Below are positions 1 to 6,621 of a DNA stretch of 12,463 nt, piece by piece. Source of the DNA: Palsa-506 sp050013415. Its GTDB lineage: Bacteria; Actinomycetota; Actinomycetes; Streptosporangiales; Streptosporangiaceae. The notes under the pieces are model-generated. The model was not told where the DNA came from. It was given only the letters and a program-made list of their open reading frames with translations, and did no database searches. The stretch spans positions 1 through 12,463 of the forward strand of contig JBEKFH010000110.1 of the NCBI GenBank assembly GCA_050013415.1, read 5' to 3'. The position numbers were made by a program, and so were the translations under genes. Position 1 is the stretch's first letter. The number at the start of each line of letters is the position of its first letter.

Positions 1-755
1 CGCCGGTCCTCGCTGGCGAGCAGGCGCATGACGAGCAGCAGCAGCACGGCCCAGGCTACGAAATCCGGGACAGTAGTGGTCAGCAGGTGCATCGCGGCGA
101 GGTACTCGGCGCAGGTGGCGGTGGCCAGCGCGGCGAGCAACTGACCGCCGCGTCCCGCGCCAAGCATGCGGCTCAGTGCCGCGGTGACCACGATGACGGC
201 TGCCAGGGCAAGCGCGGGTATGACGCGGATCCCGGCCAGCGAGTTGCCGAACACGGCTGAGGAGAACCGCGCGAGCAGTGGCGTGAGCGGTGGCTGGTCT
301 ACGTAGCCGAAGGCCAGGTGGTGTCCGGCCGCCAGGAAATAGAGCTCGTCCCGGTGATACCCGTATCGGGCGCTTACCGCCATCTCGAGGGCGACCGCTG
401 CCGTCGCGATCAGCGCGATACCGGCCACCGGCGCGCGACCAGGCCGGGCGCGGCGGGCGAGCGCGACGTGTCGCGGCAGCGGCGGCTCGGGGGAACTGGC
501 GGCGGATCCGGGCAGCATCGGCTCCGGAGAGCTGGCGGCGGGTCCGGGCAGCGGCGGCTCGGGGGAACTGGCGGCGGGTCCGGGCAGCGTCGGCTCCGGC
601 GAGCTGGCCATAAGTTCAGGCCGTGACTTGGCCGGTGGGCAAACGGCTGTTCCGGTGATTGGCCGCCTGGAGGAATGGGCGACTAGCTCAGGCTGTGGCT
701 TGTCTGGCGGGCAATCGGCTGGTTCGGACCGGTCGCCGGCCACGGGGATCTTCAT
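1..755 (-). CDS. GT39/ArnT-like membrane glycosyltransferase (N-terminal part)
   Basis: Partial gene leaving the left edge, read on the minus strand as about 251 codons. After a ~110-residue Pro/Ser-rich N-terminus come a first membrane segment (IALIATAAVALEMAV) and the loop YHRDELYFLAAGHHLAFGYV followed by DQPPLTPLLAR. This is the first periplasmic loop of GT-C (PMT_2/ArnT-like) enzymes, in which the Asp-Glu pair (D136/E137 here) is near the catalytic site. Further hydrophobic segments follow. Family members move sugars from polyprenyl-phosphate donors onto lipids, proteins or wall glycans; the acceptor cannot be told. The start is uncertain. ATG 755 has no Shine-Dalgarno, but CACGAT lies 6 nt upstream. 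ATG 611 would remove half of the repetitive region, and ATG 791 is also in frame. It is divergent from the sensor kinase gene. Confidence 0.85.
   Translation of the reverse strand, partial: MKIPVAGDRSEPADCPPDKPQPELVAHSSRRPITGTAVCPPAKSRPELMASSPEPTLPGPAASSPEPPLPGPAASSPEPMLPGSAASSPEPPLPRHVALARRARPGRAPVAGIALIATAAVALEMAVSARYGYHRDELYFLAAGHHLAFGYVDQPPLTPLLARFSSAVFGNSLAGIRVIPALALAAVIVVTAALSRMLGAGRGGQLLAALATATCAEYLAAMHLLTTTVPDFVAWAVLLLLVMRLLASEDR
474..605 (-). repeat. 36-nt in-frame tandem repeat, 3.7 copies (Pro-rich 12-residue unit)
   Basis: Read on the minus strand, the unit SSPEPxLPGPAA occurs at 605-570, 569-534 and 533-498, with a partial fourth copy at 497-474. The variable sixth residue is T, P, M, P. 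The repeat lies in the cytoplasmic N-terminal extension of the glycosyltransferase, just before the first membrane segment. It is probably disordered, and copy number may vary between strains (inference). Confidence 0.9.
615..720 (-). repeat. Pair of imperfect 34-nt direct repeats, 72-nt offset
   Basis: Positions 615-648 and 687-720 agree at about 27 of 34 bases. In the glycosyltransferase frame they encode CPPDKPQPELVAHSS and CPPAKSRPELMASS, so the 72-nt (24-residue) duplication kept the reading frame. That conservation of frame and residue type is the reason to extend the gene to ATG 755 instead of starting at ATG 611. Confidence 0.7.
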
Positions 756-920
756 AGCGGCATCGTGCCCGCGGTCTGCCGGCCGCGGCATCGCCCGCCG
801 CGGCGAAGTCCCGGCTCCGCCGGCCGGCCGAGATTTGCGCCCTGCCGCCGCTGCCGATCAGCCGTTGGTAGCAGGCGCCGGATCCGCCGCACAGGCGATC
901 CCCGCCCCGAAAGCCGGTCG

Positions 921-926
921 TACGAT
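921..926 (+). promoter_or_regulatory. Putative -10 (TACGAT) for leaderless kinase transcript
   Basis: TACGAT fits the actinobacterial TANNNT -10 hexamer. It ends exactly 6 nt before the GTG start at 933, which has no Shine-Dalgarno. Transcription would then begin at or next to the G of GTG. No good -35 is visible. Confidence 0.5.
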
Positions 927-932
927 CAAGCA

Positions 933-2180
933 GTGAATTGGGTTTCCGCCAGGGCGTCGGCGCTGAGTCCGCGAGTTCAGGATCTGGTCCTGGCGGTGAC
1001 GCTGGCCGCCGCGGACCTGGCGGTCCTGCTGGTGTATGCCCGCCGGCTGCACCCGCTGGGCTGGGCGATCCTGCTGATTCTCGGCGAGAACATTCCGCTG
1101 ATCTGGCGCCGGTCGCAGCCGCCGGCCGTCTTGGTCGTGATCGGCTTTGCCCGGGTGACCTACGACCTGATCGGGCTGGGCTACGCGCCACTTCCGCTGG
1201 GGCCAGCGATCGCTTTCTACACGGTGATGGACCGGTCCAGGCCGCGGGTGCGCGCGGCCGCCTGCGTCCTGACGCTGCTGGCAATCTTCACGTCGCAGCT
1301 GGCGCCTGGCCACAACGAGCCTTATGACTTCGTTGTGGCTGTCCTCATCTTCGCTGCCGCCGGGATGGCCGGCATCCTGTCCCGTACCAGGCGGGCTTAC
1401 GTCGGCGAAGTCGAGGCCCGCGCTGCCCTGGCGGAATCGGAGCGCGACCGGGAGTCCTCGCAGGCTGCCGCCGGGGAACGGGCCAGGATCGCGCGGGAGC
1501 TGCATGATGTGGTGGCACATCACGTCAGCCTGATGGCGGTCCAGGCCGAGGCGGCGTCGTCGCTGCTTCCCGGGCATCCCGCGGAGGCGAGGCGCTCCGT
1601 AGAGATCATCGGGGACACGGCCCGGCAGGCGCTGACCGAGCTTCGGCGGCTCCTCGGCGTGCTGCGAAGTCCGACCGAGGAGCTGGAGACGGAGCCCTCG
1701 CCCACGCTGGGCAAGCTCGGGGCCGTGCTGGAGAAGGTGCGGTGCGCGGGCTTGCCCGTCGACTTCCAGGTCGAGGGCACGCCCTGCCCGCTGGCACCCG
1801 GCATCGACGTCACGGCATACCGGATCGTGCAGGAGGCGCTGACAAATACCATGCGGCACGCACCGTCCGCGCGGGCCACCGTGACCCTGTCCTACGAGCC
1901 CGGCTACATAACGGTCGCCATCACGGACTCCGGCGCGGCGAATGGCGGTCCGCCGGGCGCGGGCGACGCGGCCGACACCAGGGACCGGCCTGGCAACGGG
2001 GCCGACACCAGCGACCGGGCTGGCGGCCGGGACCGGGCCGCCGGCGCGGCCTGGCTTGGTCCTGGCGGATTCGGCCTCGCCGGGATCGCCGAGCGGGTTG
2101 CCTCCTGCGGCGGCAACCTGACGACCGGCCCGACGCAGGCGGGTGGCTTTGCGGTCAGCGCCAGGCTGCCGGCCCGATGA
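933..2180 (+). CDS. Sensor histidine kinase, HisKA_3/DesK-NarX type
   Basis: 415-residue membrane sensor kinase. The first ~160 residues hold about five hydrophobic segments without a large extracellular domain, as in the many actinobacterial kinases of this class. A short coiled stretch (VGEVEARAALAESERD) leads to the dimerisation domain, where RELHDVVAHHVS contains the phosphorylated His191. The ATPase domain follows: N-box QEALTNTMRHA (Asn305), D-box ITDSG, and G-box GGFGLAGIAERV. About 35 low-complexity residues separate the D- and G-boxes, in the ATP-lid region, and include a 30-nt duplication. GTG 933 is chosen because the upstream in-frame extension is Arg/Pro-rich and TACGAT sits at leaderless spacing. 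It overlaps the response regulator gene by ATGA. The signal is unknown. Confidence 0.93.
   Translation: MNWVSARASALSPRVQDLVLAVTLAAADLAVLLVYARRLHPLGWAILLILGENIPLIWRRSQPPAVLVVIGFARVTYDLIGLGYAPLPLGPAIAFYTVMDRSRPRVRAAACVLTLLAIFTSQLAPGHNEPYDFVVAVLIFAAAGMAGILSRTRRAYVGEVEARAALAESERDRESSQAAAGERARIARELHDVVAHHVSLMAVQAEAASSLLPGHPAEARRSVEIIGDTARQALTELRRLLGVLRSPTEELETEPSPTLGKLGAVLEKVRCAGLPVDFQVEGTPCPLAPGIDVTAYRIVQEALTNTMRHAPSARATVTLSYEPGYITVAITDSGAANGGPPGAGDAADTRDRPGNGADTSDRAGGRDRAAGAAWLGPGGFGLAGIAERVASCGGNLTTGPTQAGGFAVSARLPAR
1971..2030 (+). repeat. 30-nt in-frame duplication in the kinase ATP-lid region
   Basis: Two adjacent 30-nt units (1971-2000 and 2001-2030) both begin gccgacacca and match at about 25 of 30 bases. 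They encode ADTRDRPGNG and ADTSDRAGGR. The duplication lies between the D-box and G-box of the kinase. Confidence 0.85.
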
Positions 2181-2929
2181 TCGCCAGCCCGATGGACCCT
2201 GATCCGCTCGGTTCCGGCCCGGCGGGCTCTGGCCCGGCGGGCTCCGGCTCAGCGGACTCGATCCGCGTTCTGGTCGTCGATGATCAGGAGCTGGTCCGGT
2301 CGGGATTCTGCGTCATTCTCGAGGCGGCTGACGGCATCACCGTCGTCGGCGAGGCCGCCAATGGAGCGCAGGCGGTCGCCGCGGTACGGGCAACCGGGCC
2401 CGACGTGGTGCTGATGGACGTGCGGATGCCCGAGATGGACGGGCTCCAGGCGACCCGGCTGATCACCAGCACCGAAACGGGCGCGAGACCCAAGGTGGTC
2501 ATGCTGACCACGTTCGACCTCGATGACTACGTCTATGAGGCGCTGCGGTCCGGCGCCAGCGGATTCCTGCTGAAGGACGCGCCGCGCAGTGACCTGATCG
2601 CCGCCGTACGGGCCGCCGCGGCGGGCAACGCCCTGCTCGCGCCGACCGTAACGCGCCGCCTGATCGAGTCGTTCGCCCGCCGGCCGGCCGCGCTGGCGCC
2701 GTCCCCCGCGCGACTGGCCTCGCTTACCGCGCGCGAGAGCGACATCCTGCTGCAGGTCGCTCGCGGTCGCAGCAACGCCGAGATCGCCGTCGCCCTCTTC
2801 GTCAGCGAGGCGACAGTGAAGACGCACATCGGCCACGTGCTGGCGAAACTCGGCCTGCGCGATCGAGTGCAGGCCGTGATCCTGGCCTACGAGGCCGGCA
2901 TCGTCATGCCTGGCGATTTCCCCGGCTGA
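2177..2929 (+). CDS. NarL/LuxR-family response regulator
   Basis: 250-residue DNA-binding partner of the upstream kinase. After a ~28-residue Gly/Ser/Pro leader comes the receiver domain: acidic pair D35/D36 (VLVVDDQELVRSGF), phospho-acceptor Asp81 (VVLMDVRMPEMDG), switch Thr in VVMLTTF, and the conserved Lys in GFLLKDAP. The C-terminal LuxR-type helix-turn-helix runs from LTARESDILLQVARGRSN through SEATVKTHIGHVLAKLGLRDR. ATG 2177 overlaps the kinase TGA in an ATGA junction, which indicates translational coupling; a second ATG at 2192 is in frame. Targets are unknown, but the divergent glycosyltransferase or the pair's own promoter are reasonable candidates. The leader contains three GSGPA-like units. 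Confidence 0.95.
   Translation: MIASPMDPDPLGSGPAGSGPAGSGSADSIRVLVVDDQELVRSGFCVILEAADGITVVGEAANGAQAVAAVRATGPDVVLMDVRMPEMDGLQATRLITSTETGARPKVVMLTTFDLDDYVYEALRSGASGFLLKDAPRSDLIAAVRAAAAGNALLAPTVTRRLIESFARRPAALAPSPARLASLTARESDILLQVARGRSNAEIAVALFVSEATVKTHIGHVLAKLGLRDRVQAVILAYEAGIVMPGDFPG
2210..2254 (+). repeat. 15-nt in-frame tandem repeat x3 in the regulator leader
   Basis: Units at 2210-2224, 2225-2239 and 2240-2254 encode GSGPA, GSGPA and GSGSA, just before the first strand of the receiver domain. Confidence 0.85.
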
Positions 2930-2969
2930 CCCAGCGACTCATGACATCGGCCAAACGGCTGCACTGACG

Positions 2970-3000
2970 GTCACCAGGGAGCTGGCCGCTTCATGGTGAC
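2970..3000. terminator. Weak hairpin between convergent genes
   Basis: gtcacca (2970-2976) pairs with tggtgac (2994-3000) around a 17-nt loop. The hairpin spans the stop codon of the VOC gene and lies 40 nt after the response-regulator stop. It has no T-tract, so function as a two-way terminator is only a guess from its place between convergent genes. Confidence 0.3.
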
Positions 3001-3392
3001 TGGCCAAGCGGGGAGTGGAAGAACCAGAGCTGGCCCTCGGGATCGCGCGCGCCGTATTCCCTGACCCCGTAAGGCTGGTCAACTGGTTCCCTGATGATGT
3101 CCGCGCCGGCTTCCTTGCTGCGGGCAAAGTGGGCGTCGGCATTGTCGACGGCTATCACGGTCATGCTGGAGACGCCCCCGAGCGAGCGGGGCGACTGGTA
3201 TTCCTTCCCGGCCGGGTGGAGCCAGATGACCTGGTCGCCTGCTCTGACCTCGGCGTGCACGGCCTGTCCGTCGGCATCACGATCAAGGGGCCCGGCAGCA
3301 AGGCCGTACACGCGGACGATGTACTGCTGTGCGGCGGCCAGGTCGTCGTAGACCAGCAACCCCGTGGTGCCGTGAATGGTCTCATCGAGCAT
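2991..3392 (-). CDS. VOC (glyoxalase/bleomycin-resistance fold) protein
   Basis: 133 residues, the usual size of a single-chain two-module VOC protein. Module one runs from GTTGLLVYDDLAAAQQYIVR to VHAEVRAGDQVIWLHP. Module two runs from SSMTVIAVDNADAHFARSKE to REYGARDPEGQLWFFHSP, which has the family's typical closing strand. Members bind a metal and include glyoxalases, dioxygenases and antibiotic-binding proteins; the substrate cannot be assigned. ATG 3392 is preferred over ATG 3398 because the strong GGGAGGAG site directly abuts 3398 but is well spaced from 3392. The gene follows the P450 stop closely, so it is probably co-transcribed and may act on the P450 product or bind a toxic intermediate (inference). 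Confidence 0.88.
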   Translation of the reverse strand: MLDETIHGTTGLLVYDDLAAAQQYIVRVYGLAAGPLDRDADGQAVHAEVRAGDQVIWLHPAGKEYQSPRSLGGVSSMTVIAVDNADAHFARSKEAGADIIREPVDQPYGVREYGARDPEGQLWFFHSPLGQSP

Positions 3393-3398
3393 GGCCAT

Positions 3399-3406
3399 CT
3401 CCTCCC
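3399..3406 (-). promoter_or_regulatory. Ribosome binding site deciding the VOC start
   Basis: GGGAGGAG on the minus strand. It directly abuts ATG 3398 but leaves 6 nt to ATG 3392, which favours the second ATG. It lies in the short gap after the P450 TAG. Confidence 0.75.
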
Positions 3407-3410
3407 GCGT

Positions 3411-4682
3411 CTAGCGGATCCGGATCGGGAGCGTGCGCGGCCCGCGGATCTGGCCCGCGGCCCATGTCACCGCGGACGGGTCGTCGAGGGTGAACTCGGG
3501 GATCCGCTCGAGCCAGACGTCGAGAGCGGCCCGTAGTTCCATCCGCGCCAGGTGAGAGCCCACGCAGCGGTGGATGCCGAGGCCGAACGCGGCGTGCCGG
3601 TTGGCCTCGCGGTCGATGATGACCTCCCCGGCCCGGTCGAACTGCGCCGGGTCGCGATTGGCGGCCGGGAACGACAGCAGGATCCAGTCATCGGCCTTCA
3701 TATCGGCGCCGCGCCAGTGCATGTCGCTCCGCACCAGCCGCGCCATGGTGACGGGGGCGTAGGCGCGCAGGAACTCCTCCGTCGCGGTCGCCAGCAGCGT
3801 GGGCTCGGCGACCAGCCGAGCCCGGTCGCCGGGCGTTTTCGCCAGATGCCACAGCGAGGCGCCAATCGCGCTCCAGGTCGTGTCGATGCCGGCGATGAGC
3901 AGCAGAGCCATCGTGCCGATGACATGGGACGGATCGAGCTTCTGGCCGTTGAGCTCGGCGTTGATGAGGTAGGTCGTGAGGTCGTCACGCGGGCTGGCGA
4001 GGTGGTCGTGGATCTGTTCGTCCAGGTAGTCGAACAGCCGTGAAACCCGCGTGATGCGCTCATCCGGCGGCAGGTTGATGCCTTCGAGCAGGTCCTCGAC
4101 GAACTCGCGGAACTGCGGCCCGTCCTGCGGGGGGAACCCGAGCATTCCGGCGATGACCTGTACCGGGATGTGCTGCGCGTATTCGCAGGCGGCGTCAACG
4201 ACATCCCGCCCCGCGAAGGCGTCGATCAGCGAGTGGCAGTATCTCCTGGTCGCCGGCTCGTACCTGGTAACCGCGGTCTTGGTGAATGCAGGGAGCAGGA
4301 GCTTGCGCGCCTCGTGGTGGAACGGCGGGTCCGAGGAGATCGGCGGTGAGCCGCCGACAGGCGCCAGCTCACGCGGTGGCCGGAAGTTGCTCAGGATGAT
4401 CGACCGCGAGGAGAAGCGCCCGGGGTCGTAGGCGATCGCGGCGACGTCCTCGTAACGCGTCGGCAGCCAGGCGCCGCCGAACCGCTCGGTACGGGCGATC
4501 GGGCAGCGCTGCCGCAGGTCGTCTTGGATCGGGTAGGGGTCAGCGGACCACTCCGGGTCCAGGTGGGAGAAGTCGGTTGCCCAGTCGCCGACCGGCCCGG
4601 CGACGATCTCGCTGCGCACGCCCGGGGAGTCGTCCTCGTCCGTTTCCCGGAAGTCCTGGGTGAAGCGGTCATCGGCGGTCAA
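3411..4682 (-). CDS. Cytochrome P450
   Basis: 423-residue soluble bacterial class I P450. It shows the I-helix oxygen-activation motif AGIDTT, the K-helix ExxR in EEFLRAY, and the heme loop AFGLGIHRCVGSHLAR with the thiolate ligand Cys373. There is no membrane anchor or fused reductase, so it needs separate electron carriers; the ferredoxin directly upstream is the obvious donor. No ferredoxin reductase is in the window. The start is TTG 4682, whose TG is shared with the ferredoxin TGA (TTGA overlap), with GGGGAG 8 nt upstream. GTG inside SPGVRSE is the only reasonable alternative and would cost ~21 residues. I cannot assign a CYP family or substrate. Neighbours suggest small-molecule oxidation, without the polyketide or peptide synthase genes of a biosynthetic cluster. 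Confidence 0.95.
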   Translation of the reverse strand: MTADDRFTQDFRETDEDDSPGVRSEIVAGPVGDWATDFSHLDPEWSADPYPIQDDLRQRCPIARTERFGGAWLPTRYEDVAAIAYDPGRFSSRSIILSNFRPPRELAPVGGSPPISSDPPFHHEARKLLLPAFTKTAVTRYEPATRRYCHSLIDAFAGRDVVDAACEYAQHIPVQVIAGMLGFPPQDGPQFREFVEDLLEGINLPPDERITRVSRLFDYLDEQIHDHLASPRDDLTTYLINAELNGQKLDPSHVIGTMALLLIAGIDTTWSAIGASLWHLAKTPGDRARLVAEPTLLATATEEFLRAYAPVTMARLVRSDMHWRGADMKADDWILLSFPAANRDPAQFDRAGEVIIDREANRHAAFGLGIHRCVGSHLARMELRAALDVWLERIPEFTLDDPSAVTWAAGQIRGPRTLPIRIR

Positions 4683-4885
4683 TGTGACGGCTCCCCGGCG
4701 AGCTCGATCGCGTGCTCGGGACAGTTGGCCGCCGCCAGCCGCGCCTCCTGTTCCTGGCCCGGCGGCACGGTCCCGTCGCCAAGGACAGTCCCGTACCCCT
4801 CGTCGTCCTCGCCGAACAGGCCGGGGGAAAGGTCATAGCAGCGGCCATGTCCCTGGCAGCGCTCGGAGCTGATCTGCGCCTTCAC
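4679..4885 (-). CDS. P450-associated 3Fe-4S-type ferredoxin
   Basis: 68-residue acidic ferredoxin that should carry single electrons to the P450 encoded next. Cluster ligands are Cys10, Cys16 and Cys55 in C-QGHGR-C and NCP. The motif is CxxHxxC...CP: His13 stands where a fourth cysteine would be in a 4Fe-4S protein. This is the pattern of actinobacterial P450-partner ferredoxins, which usually hold a 3Fe-4S cluster. GTG 4885 is chosen because it begins the typical N-terminus just before the first ligand and has AGGA about 8 nt upstream. The longer ATG 4927 form adds a Trp/Arg-rich leader not expected in this family. The stop overlaps the P450 start. Confidence 0.92.
   Translation of the reverse strand: MKAQISSERCQGHGRCYDLSPGLFGEDDEGYGTVLGDGTVPPGQEQEARLAAANCPEHAIELAGEPSH
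4691..4696 (-). promoter_or_regulatory. Ribosome binding site supporting the TTG start of the P450
   Basis: GGGGAG on the minus strand ends 8 nt before TTG 4682, inside the last codons of the ferredoxin gene. It is the main evidence for using TTG at the TTGA overlap. Confidence 0.65.
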
Positions 4886-4914
4886 CGCGTCATTCCTGTC
4901 TATGCCGTGACGCC

Positions 4915-4920
4915 AGAATA
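4915..4920 (-). promoter_or_regulatory. Possible -10 (TATTCT) for the ferredoxin-P450-VOC operon
   Basis: TATTCT on the minus strand fits TANNNT and would give a ~23-nt leader containing the AGGA site before GTG 4885. The -35 region is poor. Read-through from the DUF885 gene, whose stop is 55 nt upstream, is also possible. Confidence 0.3.
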
Positions 4921-4940
4921 ACCACATTCGCTGCCAGGGA

Positions 4941-6473
4941 TCAGCCGCGGTCGATGGCGGTGCCGAGCAGGCCGAGCGGCGGTGAGCCGAGGCTCATCAT
5001 GGCGGCGTGGAACCGCAGCAGCGAGAAGCCGGCTCCCCATGCGCTTCTCGCCCGGTCGCGCAGGCGGAGGATCTCCAGCTTGCCCCACGTGTAGCGGCCG
5101 TAGGTCGGGTCGAAGGTGGCCCGCCGCGCCTCGGACAGCGCGGCGGATCCGGCCAGGTGGGTATCGGCCTCGAACCTGCGGGCGCCCTCGGCCACGGTCA
5201 TCCCGGCGGTGTGCACGCCGATGGCGCAGGCGAGCCGGGTGACCCGGACCAGCGCTTCCAGCCAGATGCCGATCGCGAACCGGGGATCGTCGGCGCAGAA
5301 CCCTTCCTCGACGCAGAGTTCCTCCGCGTAATGCGCCCAGCCCTCGACGAACGCGGCGGAGTGCAGCGTCCGCCGCACCGGGGTGGGCGCCCGCCGGATG
5401 GCCCGGCCGTGCGAGAAATGCCCGGGCGCGACCTCATGCACGGTGATGCCGGGCAGCGTGGTGTCGCTGAAGACCTCAAGCCACTCCTGCGCCTCGCGAT
5501 CGGGCCAGGAGGGATCCGGCGGCGTGATGTGATACCACGACGGTCCCTCCGGCTCGCCCGGCCCGGCGCAGGTCATCATCGCCATCGCCCAGCGCCGCGA
5601 TTCCGGGGCTAGCCCGACCAGGCATTCCCCGTCCTGGTACGGCACCAGATCCCGCTCTCTGGTGAACTCGATGGCCCGCGCCGTCCAGCGCCGCGCCGCC
5701 TCGATGACGCCGTCGGCGTCAGGGTGATCGCGGACCAGCTCCCGCGCGACGTCCAGCGGCGGCCTGCTGGGATCGACCCGGGCGCAGCTGTCGGCGAGCA
5801 GCGCCGTCAGCCGGTCCCGCTCGGCATCAGCCCGCTCGCTGAGCCTGCCGAGGTCGACATCGATGGCCTCGGCGCTGCTCATCAGGGTGGCCAGCGCCGT
5901 CGCCCCGAGGGCGGCGTCCGGGTTGCCGTGCGCTGCGGCATGGTCGACGTGCGCCACCAGCCGGGCGTGCGCGGCCAGTGCCGCGGCGCGGGCCTGCTCG
6001 CTCGCAGTTGCCGGGATTCCGGCGGCGAGACCGCGGATGCCGGCCGCCAGCGCCGTCGCAACCGGCGCGCTGACCATGTCGAGCGCGTCGATCGCGGCGT
6101 CCGCGGCCCGCGGCCACCCGGCCAGGTGAGCGAGCCGGGCGCGGTCGCGCTGCTCCCGTGGCGCGTAATCCCTGTCGTAGCAGGCCAGATCCATCTCGGC
6201 CAGGTGCGGGGCCGGGCTTCGGCGATGCAGCTCAAGTTCGCCGAGCGCCACCCGGGTGCTGTTCTCGAAAGCGGCAAGCTGCGCCTCGTCGTGCGGATCG
6301 TCCAGCCGCGGCCCGGCGGCCGCCGCGGCGGCGAGGCGGCCGAGGCCGCCTCGCACTCCCGCGCGGGACAGGTCCTGGATCACGCCGTCGTATTCGTGGC
6401 GTCCGCTGTACTCGCGCATCTCGGCCATGCCGAGATCGCAGACGGCGCGCAGCCGCGGGGTCAGTTCATCCAT
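4941..6473 (-). CDS. DUF885 family protein (zinc peptidase-like)
   Basis: 510 residues with the features of DUF885, a family related to metallopeptidases. The zinc motif HEVAPGH (His346, Glu347, His352) matches the family's HExxPGH. EGWAHYAEEL, with Glu377 as likely third ligand, follows ~30 residues later. The C-terminus has the usual YGRYTWGKLEILRLRDRA. There is no signal peptide, so the protein is cytoplasmic. The N-terminal third is Ala-rich and helical. The substrate is unknown. ATG 6473 (MDELTPRL) is preferred: it has no Shine-Dalgarno but sits 6 nt after TACCGT. GTG 6518 is in frame but would translate repeat DNA, and still longer forms are Arg/Pro-rich. It lies upstream of the P450 operon on the same strand with a 55-nt gap; a functional link is unproven. 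Confidence 0.9.
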   Translation of the reverse strand: MDELTPRLRAVCDLGMAEMREYSGRHEYDGVIQDLSRAGVRGGLGRLAAAAAAGPRLDDPHDEAQLAAFENSTRVALGELELHRRSPAPHLAEMDLACYDRDYAPREQRDRARLAHLAGWPRAADAAIDALDMVSAPVATALAAGIRGLAAGIPATASEQARAAALAAHARLVAHVDHAAAHGNPDAALGATALATLMSSAEAIDVDLGRLSERADAERDRLTALLADSCARVDPSRPPLDVARELVRDHPDADGVIEAARRWTARAIEFTRERDLVPYQDGECLVGLAPESRRWAMAMMTCAGPGEPEGPSWYHITPPDPSWPDREAQEWLEVFSDTTLPGITVHEVAPGHFSHGRAIRRAPTPVRRTLHSAAFVEGWAHYAEELCVEEGFCADDPRFAIGIWLEALVRVTRLACAIGVHTAGMTVAEGARRFEADTHLAGSAALSEARRATFDPTYGRYTWGKLEILRLRDRARSAWGAGFSLLRFHAAMMSLGSPPLGLLGTAIDRG

Positions 6474-6474
6474 G

Positions 6475-6579
6475 CGGGCACGGTACCGGCTGCGGCCGGC
6501 CCGCGCGGTCGCGGGCACGGTACCGGCTGCGGTTGGCCCGCGCGGTCGCGGTACCGGCTGCGGCTGGCCCGCGCAGTCA
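6475..6579. repeat. 31/37-nt tandem repeat, three copies, in the DUF885 leader
   Basis: Cores at 6481-6511, 6518-6548 and 6549-6579 share cggtaccggctgcgg and differ by 2-5 bases. The hexamer cgggca precedes copies one and two and is absent before copy three. Each core holds the palindrome GGTACC. Copies one and two both recreate the minus-strand TACCGT hexamer, but only the first is followed by ATG. Possible roles are a duplicated promoter or repeated operator sites; simple slippage duplication is the null explanation. Confidence 0.85.
6480..6485 (-). promoter_or_regulatory. Putative -10 (TACCGT) for leaderless DUF885 transcript
   Basis: TACCGT on the minus strand is followed by 6 nt and then ATG 6473, the same geometry as the kinase promoter. 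There is no Shine-Dalgarno before the ATG and no clear -35. The hexamer straddles the first copy of the leader repeat. Confidence 0.45.
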
Positions 6580-6617
6580 GGCTCCCCGAGCGGGCGGAGC
6601 CGCCAGGGGAGCCTGAC
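6576..6617 (-). terminator. Perfect 12-bp inverted repeat, likely terminator
   Basis: gtcaggctcccc (6576-6587) is the exact reverse complement of ggggagcctgac (6606-6617), with an 18-nt loop that can itself pair (ggcg/cgcc). It begins 5 nt past the stop of the DUF4232 lipoprotein gene on the minus strand. There is no U-tract, as is common for actinobacterial terminators. It would insulate the DUF885 promoter from upstream transcription. Confidence 0.75.
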
Positions 6618-6621
6618 GTTG

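Noticed and set aside
474..720. CRISPR array
   Set aside because: Copies are head-to-tail or carry coding sequence between them, there are no unique spacers of constant length, and no cas genes are present.
765..932. Longer start for the sensor kinase at 765
   Set aside because: The extra ~56 residues are Arg/Pro-rich and unlike a kinase membrane domain, and they overlap the putative promoter and the divergent gene.
858..1859. Minus-strand open frame of ~330 residues opposite the kinase
   Set aside because: A high-GC shadow: the His- and Gln-rich product has no recognisable domain, and the kinase motifs lie on the other strand.
4886..4927. ATG 4927 as the ferredoxin start
   Set aside because: It has no ribosome site, the leader is Trp/Arg-rich, and it would cover the likely -10. 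GTG 4885 gives the standard family length.
3411..6473. A complete natural-product cluster around the P450
   Set aside because: No synthase, ligase, methyltransferase, transporter or cluster regulator adjoins it; only ferredoxin, VOC and DUF885 genes do.
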